DNA of 64,000 nt from CAVOXO01 sp963700425 (GTDB lineage: Bacteria > Actinomycetota > Acidimicrobiia > Acidimicrobiales > Microtrichaceae), in the NCBI GenBank assembly GCA_963700425.1, contig CAVOXO010000003.1, forward strand, positions 620,001-684,000. Reading direction: 5' to 3'. The first letter of the stretch is position 1; the number at the start of each line of letters is the position of its first letter. Shown piece by piece: positions 9,481 to 18,908 of this stretch. A model generated the notes under the pieces. That model worked only from the letters and a program-made list of their open reading frames with translations. It was not told the DNA's origin and ran no database searches. The position numbers and the translations under genes are program-made.

Positions 9481-11080
9481 GTGGTCGAGCGATCTGCATC
9501 CGGCAAACGACGCTATCGCCGACGGAGCCCCCGATGTTCTGGCCGCCATCGACGTCGGCACCAATTCGGTCCACCTGGTGGTGGCTCGACTGTCGGGCGA
9601 GGGCCGCTTCGAGGTGATCACCCGTCACAAGGAGGTGGTCCGGCTGGGAGAGGCCGGAGACGCCCGGATGCGCCGGATGACGCCCGACGCCATGGACAGG
9701 GGAATCGCCGCTCTGCGTCGCTGCCGCTCGGTGATCGACACCTATGGCGCGCCGACCATCGCGGTCGCCACCTCGGCCGTGCGGGAGGCGGAGAACGGGC
9801 CGGAGTTCATCGCCAGGGCTCGGCGCGACGCGGCGATCGACATCGAAGTGATCTCGGGATACGAGGAGGCGCGTCTCATCCACCTCGGTGTCCTGCAGTC
9901 CCTGCCGGTCTTCGAGGAACGGATGTTGCTGTGCGACATCGGCGGGGGAAGCACCGAGCTCCTCATCGGCCGCGGTGGTGAGATCGAGCTGGTCAGGAGC
10001 TTCAAGCTGGGGGCCATCCGCATGACCGAGCGGTTCTTCGCCGACGGCATCGTCGATCGTCGCAGCCTGAAGGCGGCGAACCGGTTCGTCGAGGCCCAGC
10101 TCGCACCCTTTGCCCGCGAGGCCCGGCGCCAGCGGCTGGGACGTCGCCGTGGGAAGCTCGGGGACGATCGAATGCGTCGTGGCCATGGCGCTCGCCACCG
10201 AGGGGGCGGACCCACAGCAGCTCAACGGAGCGACGGTGACTCGCCGTCAGGTGAAGGACGTCGTGAAGCGGATCGCCGAGGCGACCACGCCGTCCGAGCG
10301 CGTCACCATCGCCGGAATGGAGTCGTCGCGGGCCGACATCATCGTCGGCGGCGCCGTGATCCTGGACCGGATGATGTCGGTCCTCGGAGTGGACGAGATC
10401 GCCTTCTCGGATTACGCGCTGCGGGAGGGGGCGCTCTTCGACCTCTACCAGAGGACCCATGGTGGTTCGACCCACCATCTGTCCTCGCTGCGGAGGCGGA
10501 GTGTCGAACAGCTGATGGGACTGTGCGACGACGACCCTGACCATTCCCACCACGTCGCCCGCCTCGCCCTGAGGCTCTTCGATGAGCTGCAGTCCCTCCA
10601 CGGCCTCGACGACGCGTCGCGCGAACTCCTCGAAGCGGGAGCTCTGCTGTCGAACGTGGGGCTCTTCGTCTCCCACTCCCGCCATCATCACCACAGCTAC
10701 TACGTGATCCGGAACTCCGAACACCTGAGCGGGTTCAACGACCACGAGATCGAGATCATCGCCCAGGTCGCCCGCTACCACCGGCGCGGCGTCCCTTCGA
10801 CGAAGCATCGGGAGTTCGCCGCGCTCGACCCGTCGGATCAGGAGCGGGTCCGCCGGCTCGCCGGCGTTGTTGCGGGTGGCCATCGGACTCGATCGGTCAC
10901 ACGCGCAGGCGGTCGCCGACGTCGCGATCGACATCTCCAAGCGACACGTCGAGATCCGGTGATCCCCGAGCGTCGAGCTCGTCGGTCGAACTCGAGCGGT
11001 TCTCCGCTGACGAGCGTTCCGGCCTGTTACGCGAAGAACTCGGGCGCAACGTCGTCGTCGACGTCACGCCCGAGTCCTGA
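9481..11080 (+). CDS. ppx: Exopolyphosphatase, Ppx/GppA family with HD domain
   Basis: Hydrolyses polyphosphate (Ppx) or pppGpp (GppA); the two cannot be separated here. The ASKHA phosphatase fold is marked by AAIDVGTNSVHLVVARL and LLCDIGGGSTELLIG, and the C-terminal HD-like domain by DDPDHSHHVARLALRLFDEL and SNVGLFVSHSRHHHHSYYVI. It ends ELGRNVVVDVTPES at 11080. The frame changes near 9510, 10130, 10870 and 10965, but every segment is conserved in the family. GTG at 9481 is chosen because TAGGGT ends 6 nt before it, as at many leaderless genes here; this start requires the first indel, so it is tentative. Confidence 0.8.
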
Positions 11081-11103
11081 GGAAGGCCCTCGCAGGGGAC
11101 GGA

Positions 11104-11482
11104 TCACTTCGAGGCGATCTGCTCCAGCAGCGCCACCATCTTCTCCTCGTTGGTCGGTTCGGCGTCGTCACCGCCGGCCTTGCGACGCTCGTTGATCTTG
11201 TTCATCGGGTACGACCACGAAGAAGTAGATCGCCGCGGCGGTGGCGATGAACGTGATGAGGGCCGAGATGACGACCCCGAAGTTGATGTACTGCTCGCCG
11301 ACGTCGAAACCGATGCCGTTGAGCCCATCGGCGCTGTTGCCGAGGATCAGGGCCACCAGCGGATCGATCACGCCCGCGATGAACGCAGCGATCACGACCC
11401 CGAATGCGGCACCGATGACGATACCGACGGCGAGATCGACGACGTTGCCCTGCATGATGAACTTCTTGAAACCACTGAGCAT
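11104..11482 (-). CDS. mscL: Large-conductance mechanosensitive channel
   Basis: Homopentameric membrane channel that vents solutes on hypo-osmotic shock. It starts MLSGFKKFIMQGNVVDLAVGIVIGAAFG (TM1), has a periplasmic loop near LGNSADGLNGIGFDVG, and TM2 INFGVVISALITFIATAAAIYFFVVVP. The cytoplasmic tail ends with EEKMVALLEQIASK, which requires one frame change near 11207. ATG at 11482 is preferred over GTG 11488 because the AAGGAGG ribosome site lies 7 nt before the ATG. About 126 residues, normal for MscL. Confidence 0.92.
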
Positions 11483-11571
11483 GGTCACACCTCCTTAAGG
11501 CGTGACCCACCGTAGTGACGGCGGACTACCCCTCGGCGGACCACCGCGTGGGTGATCTCCCCAGCTTTCGC

Positions 11572-12048
11572 TCAGCGCTCGATGCGGATGATCTCCACCA
11601 TGAGGGGGCCCGACGGCGTGTCGAAGGTGACCTCCTGGCCGGACTTCGCGCCCATCAGGGCGGCGCCCGAGCGGAGAGGTCGGCGACACGACCTCGACGC
11701 CGTCGCGACGCTCCTCGATCGAACCGATGAGGTACTGCTCCTCCTCGTCGTCGTTCTCGTAGAGGATCGTGACGACGGCACCCGGCGCCGACCTCGTCGA
11801 CGTCGCCGTCGTGGGAGATGATCGTGGCCAGCTCGATCAGAGCGGCGAGGTGGCCGATGCGGGCCTCCATCTTCCCCTGCTCCTCCTTGGCCGCGTGGTA
11901 GTCGCCGTTCTCCTTGAGGTCGCCCATTTCGCGGGCGACCTCGATCTTGCGGGCGATCTCGATGCGCCCGACGGTCGTCAGCTCGGCTGAGCTCGGCGCT
12001 GAGCCGGTCGTATGCGGCCTGCGACAGCTGGTGTTCGTGGGTCGTCAT
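11572..12048 (-). CDS. greA: Transcription elongation factor GreA
   Basis: GreA rescues backtracked RNA polymerase by stimulating transcript cleavage. The 5' end encodes MTTHEHQLSQAAYDRLSAEL and the 3' end encodes GAALMGAKSGQEVTFDTPSGPLMVEIIRI, the FKBP-like C-terminal domain. The coiled-coil tip EMGDLKENGDYHAAKEEQGKMEARI, with the acidic residues needed for cleavage, appears in a second frame between about 11800 and 11930. At least three single-base slips are needed. Total length (~158 codons) is right for GreA. A TACGAT box sits 6 nt upstream of the ATG, so transcription is probably leaderless. Confidence 0.85.
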   Translation of the reverse strand: MTTHEHQLSQAAYDRLSAELSRADDRRAHRDRPQDRGRPRNGRPQGERRLPRGQGGAGEDGGPHRPPRRSDRAGHDHLPRRRRRRGRRRVPSSRSSTRTTTRRSSTSSVRSRSVATASRSCRRPLRSGAALMGAKSGQEVTFDTPSGPLMVEIIRIER

Positions 12049-12075
12049 TTCTGAATCGTACAGCCGGCCACCTGG

Positions 12076-12081
12076 TAGAGT
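12076..12081 (+). promoter_or_regulatory. Predicted -10 box of the leuB leader transcript
   Basis: TAGAGT lies 8 nt before the leader ATG at 12090, the spacing of leaderless actinobacterial promoters. The opposite strand carries the greA box TACGAT at 12055-12060, so the two promoters are divergent within about 40 bp. No convincing -35 element is seen. Confidence 0.55.
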
Positions 12082-12089
12082 GACCGCCG

Positions 12090-12128
12090 ATGTCGTGCGA
12101 AACCCTGCCCGTATCCATCATCACCTAG
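12090..12128 (+). CDS. leuB-ilvE-cimA leader peptide (Ile-Ile codons)
   Basis: A 12-codon frame, MSCETLPVSIIT, ends in TAG at 12126. It has the same plan as the leuA leader: regulatory codons (here Val-Ser-Ile-Ile), then Thr and a TAG that is the first base of a GC-rich hairpin. The downstream operon contains cimA and leuB, both needed for isoleucine by the citramalate route, so Ile codons make sense as the sensor. Another frame through the same bases reads Ile-His-His-His but has no stop at the hairpin, so I favour the Ile-Ile frame. Confidence 0.65.
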   Translation: MSCETLPVSIIT

Positions 12129-12188
12129 CGCACGCCCATCCGAGCGTGCGCCCCTGACCGTCCACACCTCGTGGGCGGTTTTCTCGTT
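12128..12188 (+). terminator. leuB attenuator: hairpin plus intrinsic terminator
   Basis: A first hairpin pairs GCGCACGC (12128-12135) with GCGTGCGC (12144-12151). A second pairs ACCGTCCAC (12157-12165) with GTGGGCGGT (12171-12179), one G-T pair, followed directly by TTTTCTCGTT. Order and spacing copy the leuA attenuator. The leuB ATG lies about 25 nt after the terminator. Attenuation is inferred from architecture. Confidence 0.75.
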
Positions 12189-12206
12189 CCGGACCAGGAC
12201 ACACCC

Positions 12207-13201
12207 ATGACCACACACACGATCGCCGTCGTCGGCGGTGACGGTATCGGCCCCGAGGTCACCGCCGAGGCACTCAAGGTGCTCGCAGCCGCGGGCGTCG
12301 GGATCGACGCGGTCGACTACGACCTCGGAGCTGCCCGGTACCTCCGCGACGGTGTCGTGCTGCCCGACGAGGTCCTCGAGGAGTGGCGGTCGGTCGACGC
12401 CATCCTGTTGGGCGCGGTCGGCGACCCTGCGCCCGGCGTGGCCGCGCCGGCTGGGCTGGTCGAGCGGGGAATCCTGCTGCGGATGCGCTTCGAGCTCGAC
12501 ATGTACATCAACCTCCGGCCGTTCCGGATGCCTCCCGTCGCGGACTTCGAGGTGATCCGGGAGAACACCGAGGGCACCTATGCGGGCGAGGGCGGCTTCC
12601 TGCGCAAGGGCACCCCCCACGAGATCGCCACGCAGGGGTCGGTCAACACCCGGATGGGCGTGGAGCGTTGCGTCCGTTTCGCGTTCGAGCGGGCGATGGG
12701 CACCGACCGCCGCCATCTGACGCTGGTCCACAAGAAGAACGTGCTGACCTTCGCGGGCGATCTGTGGCAGCGGGTCTTCGACGAGGTGCGGTGCCGACTT
12801 CCCCGATGTCACCACGTCCTATGACCACATCGACGCGGCGTGCATCCATTTCGTCGAGCGTCCCGAGCGGTACGACGTGATCGTCACCGACAATCTGTTC
12901 GGCGACATCCTCACCGACCTCGGTGGCGCGGTGTCGGGCGGTGTCGGCTTCGCGGCATCGGCCAACCTGAATCCGGACCGGACCGGACCGTCGATGTTCG
13001 AGCCGGTGCACGGCACCGCACCCGACATCGCCGGCCAGCAGAAGGCCAATCCCGATCGCCGCGGTGCTGTCGGCCGCGATGATGGTGGACTTCCTCGGCG
13101 AGACCGCCGCCGCCGCCGCCATCGCCGCGGCGTGTGAGAGGCCGGAGAGATATTCCGGGTCCACCGCGGAGATCGGCGATGCCATCGCTGCCGCCCTCTG
13201 A
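12207..13201 (+). CDS. leuB: 3-isopropylmalate dehydrogenase
   Basis: NAD-dependent oxidative decarboxylase acting after LeuCD in leucine synthesis, and after citramalate isomerisation in the citramalate-isoleucine route. It starts MTTHTIAVVGGDGIGPEVTAEALKVL, has RENTEGTYAGEGG and LVHKKNVLTFAGDLW, and the metal-binding YDVIVTDNLFGDILTDLGGAVSGGVGFAASANLNP with SMFEPVHGTAPDIAGQ. Frames change near 12792 and 13055; all pieces align to one ~330-residue actinobacterial LeuB. It is first in a leuB-ilvE-cimA operon behind the Ile-type leader; ilvE follows after 48 bp. Confidence 0.93.
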
Positions 13202-13249
13202 GTCCCACCCGTCGACCACCCGAACCACCCCCGGCCCACAGGAGCCAAC

Positions 13250-14165
13250 ATGGCCATCACCCCCACACCCCAGATCTGGATGAACGGCGAGCTCGTCGCC
13301 TGGGAGGACGCCCAGATCCACGTCCTGACCCACACGCTGCACTACGGCACGGGAGTGTTCGAGGGCATCCGGGCCTATGAGACGCCTGACGGCCCGGGGA
13401 TCTTCCGGCTGACCGAACACATCGAGCGGCTCTTCCGGAGCGCCGAGATCCTCATGATGGAGATCCCCTACACCGTCGACGAGCTGGTCGAGGCGACCAA
13501 GGCGACGGTCCGCTCCACGGGGCTCGCCTCGTGCTACATCCGACCCATCGCCTACTACGGCTATGGCGAGATGGGGCTGAACACCCTCCCGTGCTCGGTG
13601 GATGTCGCCATTGCCTGTTGGCCCTGGGGTGCCTACCTCGGGGACGACGCGGTGTCGAAGGGCGTCCGCATGAAGATCAGCAGCTGGACCCGCCACGACC
13701 ACAACACCATGCCCCCTGCCGCCAAGACCACCGGCAATTACGTCAACTCGTCGCTGGCCAAGGTCGAGGCGCTCAAGGCCGGATACGACGAGGCCATCAT
13801 GTTGAATCCGCAGGGTTTCGTGTCGGAGTGCACGGGCGAGAACATCTTCGTCGCCCGCCACGGCCGGCTCATCACTCCACCGCTGGCGGCCGGTGCTCTC
13901 GAGGGCATCACCCAGTCGGCGGTCACCCGCATCGCCAACGACCACGGCTACGAGGTGGAGGTGGGCAACCTGGCCCGAAGCGACCTCTACATCGCCGAGG
14001 AGATGTTCGTGTGCGGTACCGCGGCGGAGGTCGAGCGCGGTCAACAGCGTCGACGACCGAGTTCTCCCGTGCCCGGGGCCGATGACCTCGGCCATCGCTG
14101 AGACCTACGGTCGGGCCATCAGGGGAACGCTGGACACCTACTCGGAGTGGGTGGAGCCGGCATGA
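13250..14165 (+). CDS. ilvE: Branched-chain amino-acid aminotransferase
   Basis: Fold-type IV PLP enzyme that makes Leu, Ile and Val from their 2-oxo acids. It starts MAITPTPQIWMNGELVAWEDAQIHVLTHTLHYGTGVFEGIRAYE. The PLP lysine lies in PPAAKTTGNYVNSSLAKVEALKAGYDEAIMLN, followed by FVSECTGENIFV. A frame change near 14035 is needed to reach the end GRAIRGTLDTYSEWVEPA; with it the length is 305 residues, normal for IlvE. AGGAG precedes the ATG. Its stop overlaps the cimA start (ATGA), showing tight coupling. Confidence 0.93.
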
Positions 14166-15824
14166 GCTCGCTGCCCGACGTCGGAGGGGTCGGTGGCACG
14201 CCGTCGCGGGTCGAGATCTACGACACGACCCTCCGCGATGGAGCCCAGCTCGAGGGGATCTCGCTCACCGTGGACGACAAGTTGCGGATCGCCGCGCAGC
14301 TCGACCGACTGGGTGTGACCTGGATCGAGGGCGGCTGGCCCGGGGCGAATCCCAAGGACGACGAGTTCTTCGCCCGCGCGGCCGACGAGCTGGAACTCGA
14401 GACCTCGCGGCTCGTGGCCTTCGGGTCGACCCGACGCGTCGGCGGGCGTGCCGAGAGCGACCCGACACTCGAGCGCCTCATCGACACCGGAACCTCGGCC
14501 GTGTGCATCGTCGGAAAAGCGTGGGATTACCACGTCCTCGAAGCGTTGCGAACGACCACCGACGAGGCGGTCGCCATGGTGGAGGATTCCGTCGCCTTCC
14601 TCGTGGCCCAGGGGCGGACGGTGTTCTTCGATGCAGAGCACTTCTTCGACGGGTACGCCGCCAACCCGGGCTTCGCGTTGGCGATCGTGTCGGCCGCGGC
14701 CCGCTCGGGCGCGGCGGCCGTCGTGCTGTGCGACACCAACGGCGGGGCGCTTCCCTTCGACGTCGAACGGGTGGCGGGGGAGGTGATCAGCTATCGTGGA
14801 CGGCCTCTGCGGGGTCGGCATCCACTGTCACAACGACTCCGGATGCGCGGTGGCGAACAGTCTTGCCGCCGTGCGTGGTGGAGCCACGCAGGTTCAGGGA
14901 ACCATCAACGGGTACGGCGAGCGGGTCGGCAACGCGAACCTGACGACGATCATCCCCGATCTGTCCACGAAGATGGGCGTCGAGACCCTGCCGGAGGGTC
15001 GTCTGGCCGCTCTCACCTCGGTGAGTCACCACATCGCCGAGCTGGTGAACATGACACTCGACCCCCAGGCGCCCTATGTGGGGTCCTCGGCCTTCGCCCA
15101 CAAGGCCGGGCTGCACGCGTCGGCCATCGCCCGTCGTCCCGACGCGTACGAACACATCGACCCCGACACTGTCGGCAACGGCTCGCGATTCCTCGTGTCG
15201 GAGATGTCGGGAACGACGACGGTGGGGCTGCGATCACAGGAACTCGGTCTGGACCTGTCCGAGACCGAGATCGGTGAGGTCCTCGCCACCCTCAAGACCC
15301 TCGAACACGAGGGCTATCACTTCGAGGCCGCGGATGCGTCGCTGGAGTTGCTGTTGCGCACGGCAGGGGGGTGGAGCCAGGAGTTCTTCCGGACCGAGTC
15401 GTTCCGGGTTCTCGACGAGCAACGGATCGGACCCGACGGTGAGGTCGACACCACCACCGAGGCGACGGTGAAGCTGTGGGTGGGCGACGATCGGATCATC
15501 AGCACCGGCGAGGGAAACGGGCCCGTCTCGGCCCTCGACACGGCCCTGCGGATCGCCCTCGGCGACCGCTACCCGGCGCTCCGCCACATCCACCTCGTCG
15601 ACTTCAAGGTGCGGGTCCTCGAGTCGGCCCAGGGGACCTCCGCGGTGACCCGGGTACTCATCGATACCGCGGACGCCGATGCCACCTGGACCACGATCGG
15701 CGTCTCGGGGAACATCATCGAAGCGTCGTGGGAGGCCATGCGCGACGCCGTCGTCTACGGACTGTTGCGAGCCGAGGCCCGCAGCGACGGGGCGGAGTCG
15801 GCCCCCACCGGCGACCCGGCCTAA
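14162..15824 (+). CDS. cimA: (R)-citramalate synthase
   Basis: Condenses pyruvate and acetyl-CoA to citramalate, a threonine-independent entry to isoleucine. The N-terminal barrel has EIYDTTLRDGAQLEGISLTVDDKLRIA and the metal-site HCHNDSGCAVANSLAAV. It differs from LeuA here in GWPGANPKDDEFF and in the NGYGERVGNANLTTIIPDL block typical of CimA. The C-terminal half is the LeuA/CimA regulatory dimer domain. One frame change near 14797 joins the two parts (about 554 residues). It is last in the leuB-ilvE-cimA operon, consistent with Ile-codon attenuation. Confidence 0.9.
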
Positions 15825-15836
15825 TCTGACGGCGCC

Positions 15837-16367
15837 ATGGCTGCACCCGAGTACGTCCCGTCGAGCGCTTCGCGAATCGCCAGAACATACGCGTCGCCAC
15901 CGCGTCGCCCTCAGTCGTGGCTGGCCGAGCGACCCGGCGATCTCGGTGCCGCGGAGCCGTCGGGGCCCGGGTTGGGTTCGCCCGGCCCCGACCAGGGCTA
16001 CGCCCTGACGCTCGCCCCGTTGCTGGCCGGGTCTCTCGTCCTCGGCGAGGGGGAGCACGTGCCCGACGCTCTCGCCGTGGCCACCGCTGTCGGACTGAAA
16101 CGGGCATCTTCGTTCGGCCGCGCCCCGATCCTCGCGGATCTACGGATCGGTGCGGCGGTGTGGGGCCTCGCCGGGTCGAATCCGCCGGCCGAGTTGGTCG
16201 ATGTGCGCACGGAGATGTTCGACGAGGTCCACCATCCGCACCACTACATGCGGTTGCGCCGAGTGGTGGATGTCACCCCATCGGCGTTCCTGCACCGGTC
16301 GGTCGACACGATCGATGCGGACCTCGCCGACGACCCGTGGGCGGGTCTCGCGGGTCTGGATCGCTGA
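15837..16367 (+). CDS. Conserved hypothetical protein
   Basis: A 176-residue protein of unknown function starting MAAPEYVPSSASRIARTY, with a central hydrophobic segment YALTLAPLLAGSLVLGEG, a middle block ALAVATAVGLKRASSFGRAPILADLRIGAAVWGL and a His-containing block FDEVHHPHHYMRLRRVVDV. No signal peptide or catalytic motif is recognised. It begins 12 bp after cimA, with a TAATCT box 9 nt upstream, so it may have its own promoter. The frame is intact and base composition matches its neighbours. Confidence 0.7.
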   Translation: MAAPEYVPSSASRIARTYASPPRRPQSWLAERPGDLGAAEPSGPGLGSPGPDQGYALTLAPLLAGSLVLGEGEHVPDALAVATAVGLKRASSFGRAPILADLRIGAAVWGLAGSNPPAELVDVRTEMFDEVHHPHHYMRLRRVVDVTPSAFLHRSVDTIDADLADDPWAGLAGLDR

Positions 16368-16381
16368 GCGGCCGGTTCCGC

Positions 16382-17392
16382 TCAGGCGACGATATCGACC
16401 GGCGTCCCGAGAGGGATGCGGCCGCGCAGCGTCTCGATGACGTTGTTGGGCATCCGAATGCAGCCGTTGGAGTGGGCTCCACCGATGAGGCCGGGCTTGT
16501 TGGTGCCGTGCATGGCGATGACCGGCACGCCGCCGCTGAAGGAGTTCATGGCCTGCGAATAACCCGAAATCGGCAGAACCCACGGCCCGTAGGCCGACCC
16601 TCGGTTCTTGGGGTCGTAGTCGGTGACGAAGAATCGCCCCATCGGGGTGGGGCTGGACGATCGACCCACGACGATGCGGGTCTGGGCGATGAGGGACTCA
16701 CCGTCGAACGCCCACAGGGTGCGGTCGCTGATGTCGATGTGGACCCGGGTGCCGATGGTTGACAGCGCCACGTCGGCCACGTTGACCCAACCCTGGGTTC
16801 CGTTGGGTCGCACCGGAAGCATCACCCGAACCCAGGCACCGCGGCGCTCGGTCACCGTGAAGGTGAGGGGGCTGCCCCACGGTGTCGGGCTGTCGAACTC
16901 CCATCCCACGCCCGTGCGCCGGCGTCCTTGAACGGGCTGGGCCAACGAGGGGATCTCGGGCATCCCGCCCCGCTCCGCGCTGTAGAGCATCCCGGCGAGA
17001 TCGGTCATCCGTACCACTGATTCCGCCGTCGACCCCGAGTTCAGCGGGATGTCCTGGTACACCGCGATGCGGCCGACCACCGCGGTGGCGATCTCGGATT
17101 GGAGCGGCCCGATCGCCGGGATGGGCGGCGGGGGGGAGGCGGTTCTCGTCGGGTTCGCCGCTGTCGGCGCCGGTGGAGTCGCGGCGGGAGGGGCCGTGGT
17201 CGGTGGAGCTTCGGTGGTCGAGGTCGTGGACTGCACGGCGTCGGCCGCCTCCGCAGGCGGCGACGTCGTGGTGGTGGTGCCGAGGGACCGAAGGACCGCA
17301 CCGTCGGGGGGTCGCACCGTTCCGGCGGTCAGCACCACGCCGAAAACCGCGGTCGCAGAAACGACGGCGATCAGATGACGCTTCCCCAACAC
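16382..17392 (-). CDS. L,D-transpeptidase (YkuD domain), membrane anchored
   Basis: Cell-wall enzyme that makes or edits 3-3 cross-links. Residues 5-27 form a signal/anchor segment, residues ~40-100 are a Thr/Pro-rich linker suited to crossing the wall, the middle has an SH3-like region (GAWVRVMLPVRPNGTQGWV), and the C-terminus is the YkuD domain with the catalytic motif MHGTNKPGLIGGAHSNGCIRM (His, then Ser-x-Gly-Cys-Ile-Arg). The start is GTG 17392, 6 nt after TAGCCT, so probably leaderless. It is divergent from gltX. Confidence 0.88.
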   Translation of the reverse strand: MLGKRHLIAVVSATAVFGVVLTAGTVRPPDGAVLRSLGTTTTTSPPAEAADAVQSTTSTTEAPPTTAPPAATPPAPTAANPTRTASPPPPIPAIGPLQSEIATAVVGRIAVYQDIPLNSGSTAESVVRMTDLAGMLYSAERGGMPEIPSLAQPVQGRRRTGVGWEFDSPTPWGSPLTFTVTERRGAWVRVMLPVRPNGTQGWVNVADVALSTIGTRVHIDISDRTLWAFDGESLIAQTRIVVGRSSSPTPMGRFFVTDYDPKNRGSAYGPWVLPISGYSQAMNSFSGGVPVIAMHGTNKPGLIGGAHSNGCIRMPNNVIETLRGRIPLGTPVDIVA

Positions 17393-17473
17393 GTCCCCAG
17401 GCTATTGGTTCGGGACTCCCATGGCGACGTATCCGTCCCGATGACGACGTCGGTGCCTTGTAGCCTCCCGAGG

Positions 17474-18892
17474 GTGACCGCCCCCATCAGAGCCCGCTTC
17501 GCCCCGTCGCCGACGGGATACCTCCATCTGGGCAGCGCTCGCACGGCTTTGTTCAATTGGATGTTCGTTCGCCACCACCAGGGTCTCGGACATGACGCAC
17601 AGTTCCTCCTGAGGATCGAGGACACCGATCTCGAGCGCTCCCAACCCGAACTCATCGACGTCATCTTCGAGAGCCTGGCCTGGCTGGGTCTCGACACCGA
17701 CGGCGACCCCATCTTCCAGTCCCGACGCCACGACGCCCACGTCGCTGCGGTCCGACAGCTCATCGAGTCGGGGCATGCGTACCGATGCGACTGCACCCAG
17801 GAGGCGGCCCGATCGCGGAGCGAGCAGGCCGGAGGGGCGGGCTACGACGGGTATTGCCGCGATCGCGAGGTGACCGGCGACGGGAACCACGTGGTGCGTT
17901 TCAGGACCCCCGACGCGGGGGACACGGCGTTCGACGACGTGGTGCGCGGCGCCATGAGTTTCGAGAACTCGGCTCTCGAGGACTTCGTTCTGCAGAGATC
18001 GGACGGCTCGCCGGTCTTCCTCCTGGCCAACACCGTCGATGACGCCGACATGGGCGTCACCCATGTCATTCGCGGCGAGGATCTGCTCAACGTGACCCCG
18101 AAGACGTTGCTGGTGCGCGAGGCGCTCGGTCATCACGCACCCTTGACCCTCGCCCACCTGCCGCTGATCGTGAACGCGCAGCGCAAGAAGCTGTCGAAAC
18201 GGCGCGACGATGTGTCGCTCGATCACTATCGGGAGCGTGGGTTCCTTCCCGAGGCGATGGTGAACTACCTGGCTCTGCTGGGGTGGGGCCCACCCGACGA
18301 GGTCGAGGTGCGTCCGATTCCCGAGCTGGTGGAGCTGTTCGAGCTCGATCGGGTGGGTGAGTCGTCGGCGCTCTTCGACGTCAAGAAGCTCGAGGCCGTC
18401 AATGGTGAACACATCCGGATGCTCGACGCGGCGGAGTTCGTCGAGCGGGCGCGTCCGTGGCTCGAGGCGGAGCCGTGGGCCGACTGCATCGACGAGGACC
18501 AGCTGGCAGCCATTGCACCCCACATCCAGGTTCGTGCCCGCGTTCTCAGCGATGTTCCCGCCCTGGTCGACTTCCTGTTTCTCGAGGACTCGCCCGAGGA
18601 CGCCGCGTCGTGGACCAAGGCGATCGCCGACAACGACGTTGCCGGCACCCTGTTGGACGGTGCGCTCGATGCCTTCGGTTCCTTCGACGACGAGGCGTGG
18701 ACCGCAGAGGCCCTCCACGTGGCGACCGAGGCCCTGGCAGTGCAGAACGGTCTCAAACTCGGCAAGGCGCAAGCGCCGATCCGAGTCGCAGTGACGGGTC
18801 GGATGGTGGGTCCGCCGCTGTTCGAGTCGCTCGAGGTGCTGGGCCGCGACCAGACGCTCCGCCGATTGCGCCTCGCCCGCGCCAGAATGTAG
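17474..18892 (+). CDS. gltX: Glutamyl-tRNA synthetase
   Basis: Class I synthetase of 472 residues. It has the HIGH-type motif RFAPSPTGYLHLGSARTALFNW, LLRIEDTDLERS, YDGYCRDRE in the insert, LPLIVNAQRKKLSKRRDD (KMSKS-type) and a C-terminal anticodon-binding helical domain. The start is GTG 17474, 7 nt after a TAGCCT box; this puts the protein start exactly at the family N-terminus and suggests a leaderless mRNA. Two genes downstream lie tRNA-Gln and tRNA-Glu. In actinobacteria a GluRS may also charge tRNA-Gln for later amidation. Confidence 0.95.
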   Translation: MTAPIRARFAPSPTGYLHLGSARTALFNWMFVRHHQGLGHDAQFLLRIEDTDLERSQPELIDVIFESLAWLGLDTDGDPIFQSRRHDAHVAAVRQLIESGHAYRCDCTQEAARSRSEQAGGAGYDGYCRDREVTGDGNHVVRFRTPDAGDTAFDDVVRGAMSFENSALEDFVLQRSDGSPVFLLANTVDDADMGVTHVIRGEDLLNVTPKTLLVREALGHHAPLTLAHLPLIVNAQRKKLSKRRDDVSLDHYRERGFLPEAMVNYLALLGWGPPDEVEVRPIPELVELFELDRVGESSALFDVKKLEAVNGEHIRMLDAAEFVERARPWLEAEPWADCIDEDQLAAIAPHIQVRARVLSDVPALVDFLFLEDSPEDAASWTKAIADNDVAGTLLDGALDAFGSFDDEAWTAEALHVATEALAVQNGLKLGKAQAPIRVAVTGRMVGPPLFESLEVLGRDQTLRRLRLARARM

Positions 18893-18908
18893 GGGGAGGG
18901 GAGACGCT

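Noticed and set aside
12080..12156. Histidine-type leader peptide (Ile-His-His-His frame) before leuB
   Set aside because: That frame runs through both arms of the hairpin before stopping and the operon makes branched-chain amino acids; the Ile-Ile frame stops exactly at the hairpin, as in leuA.
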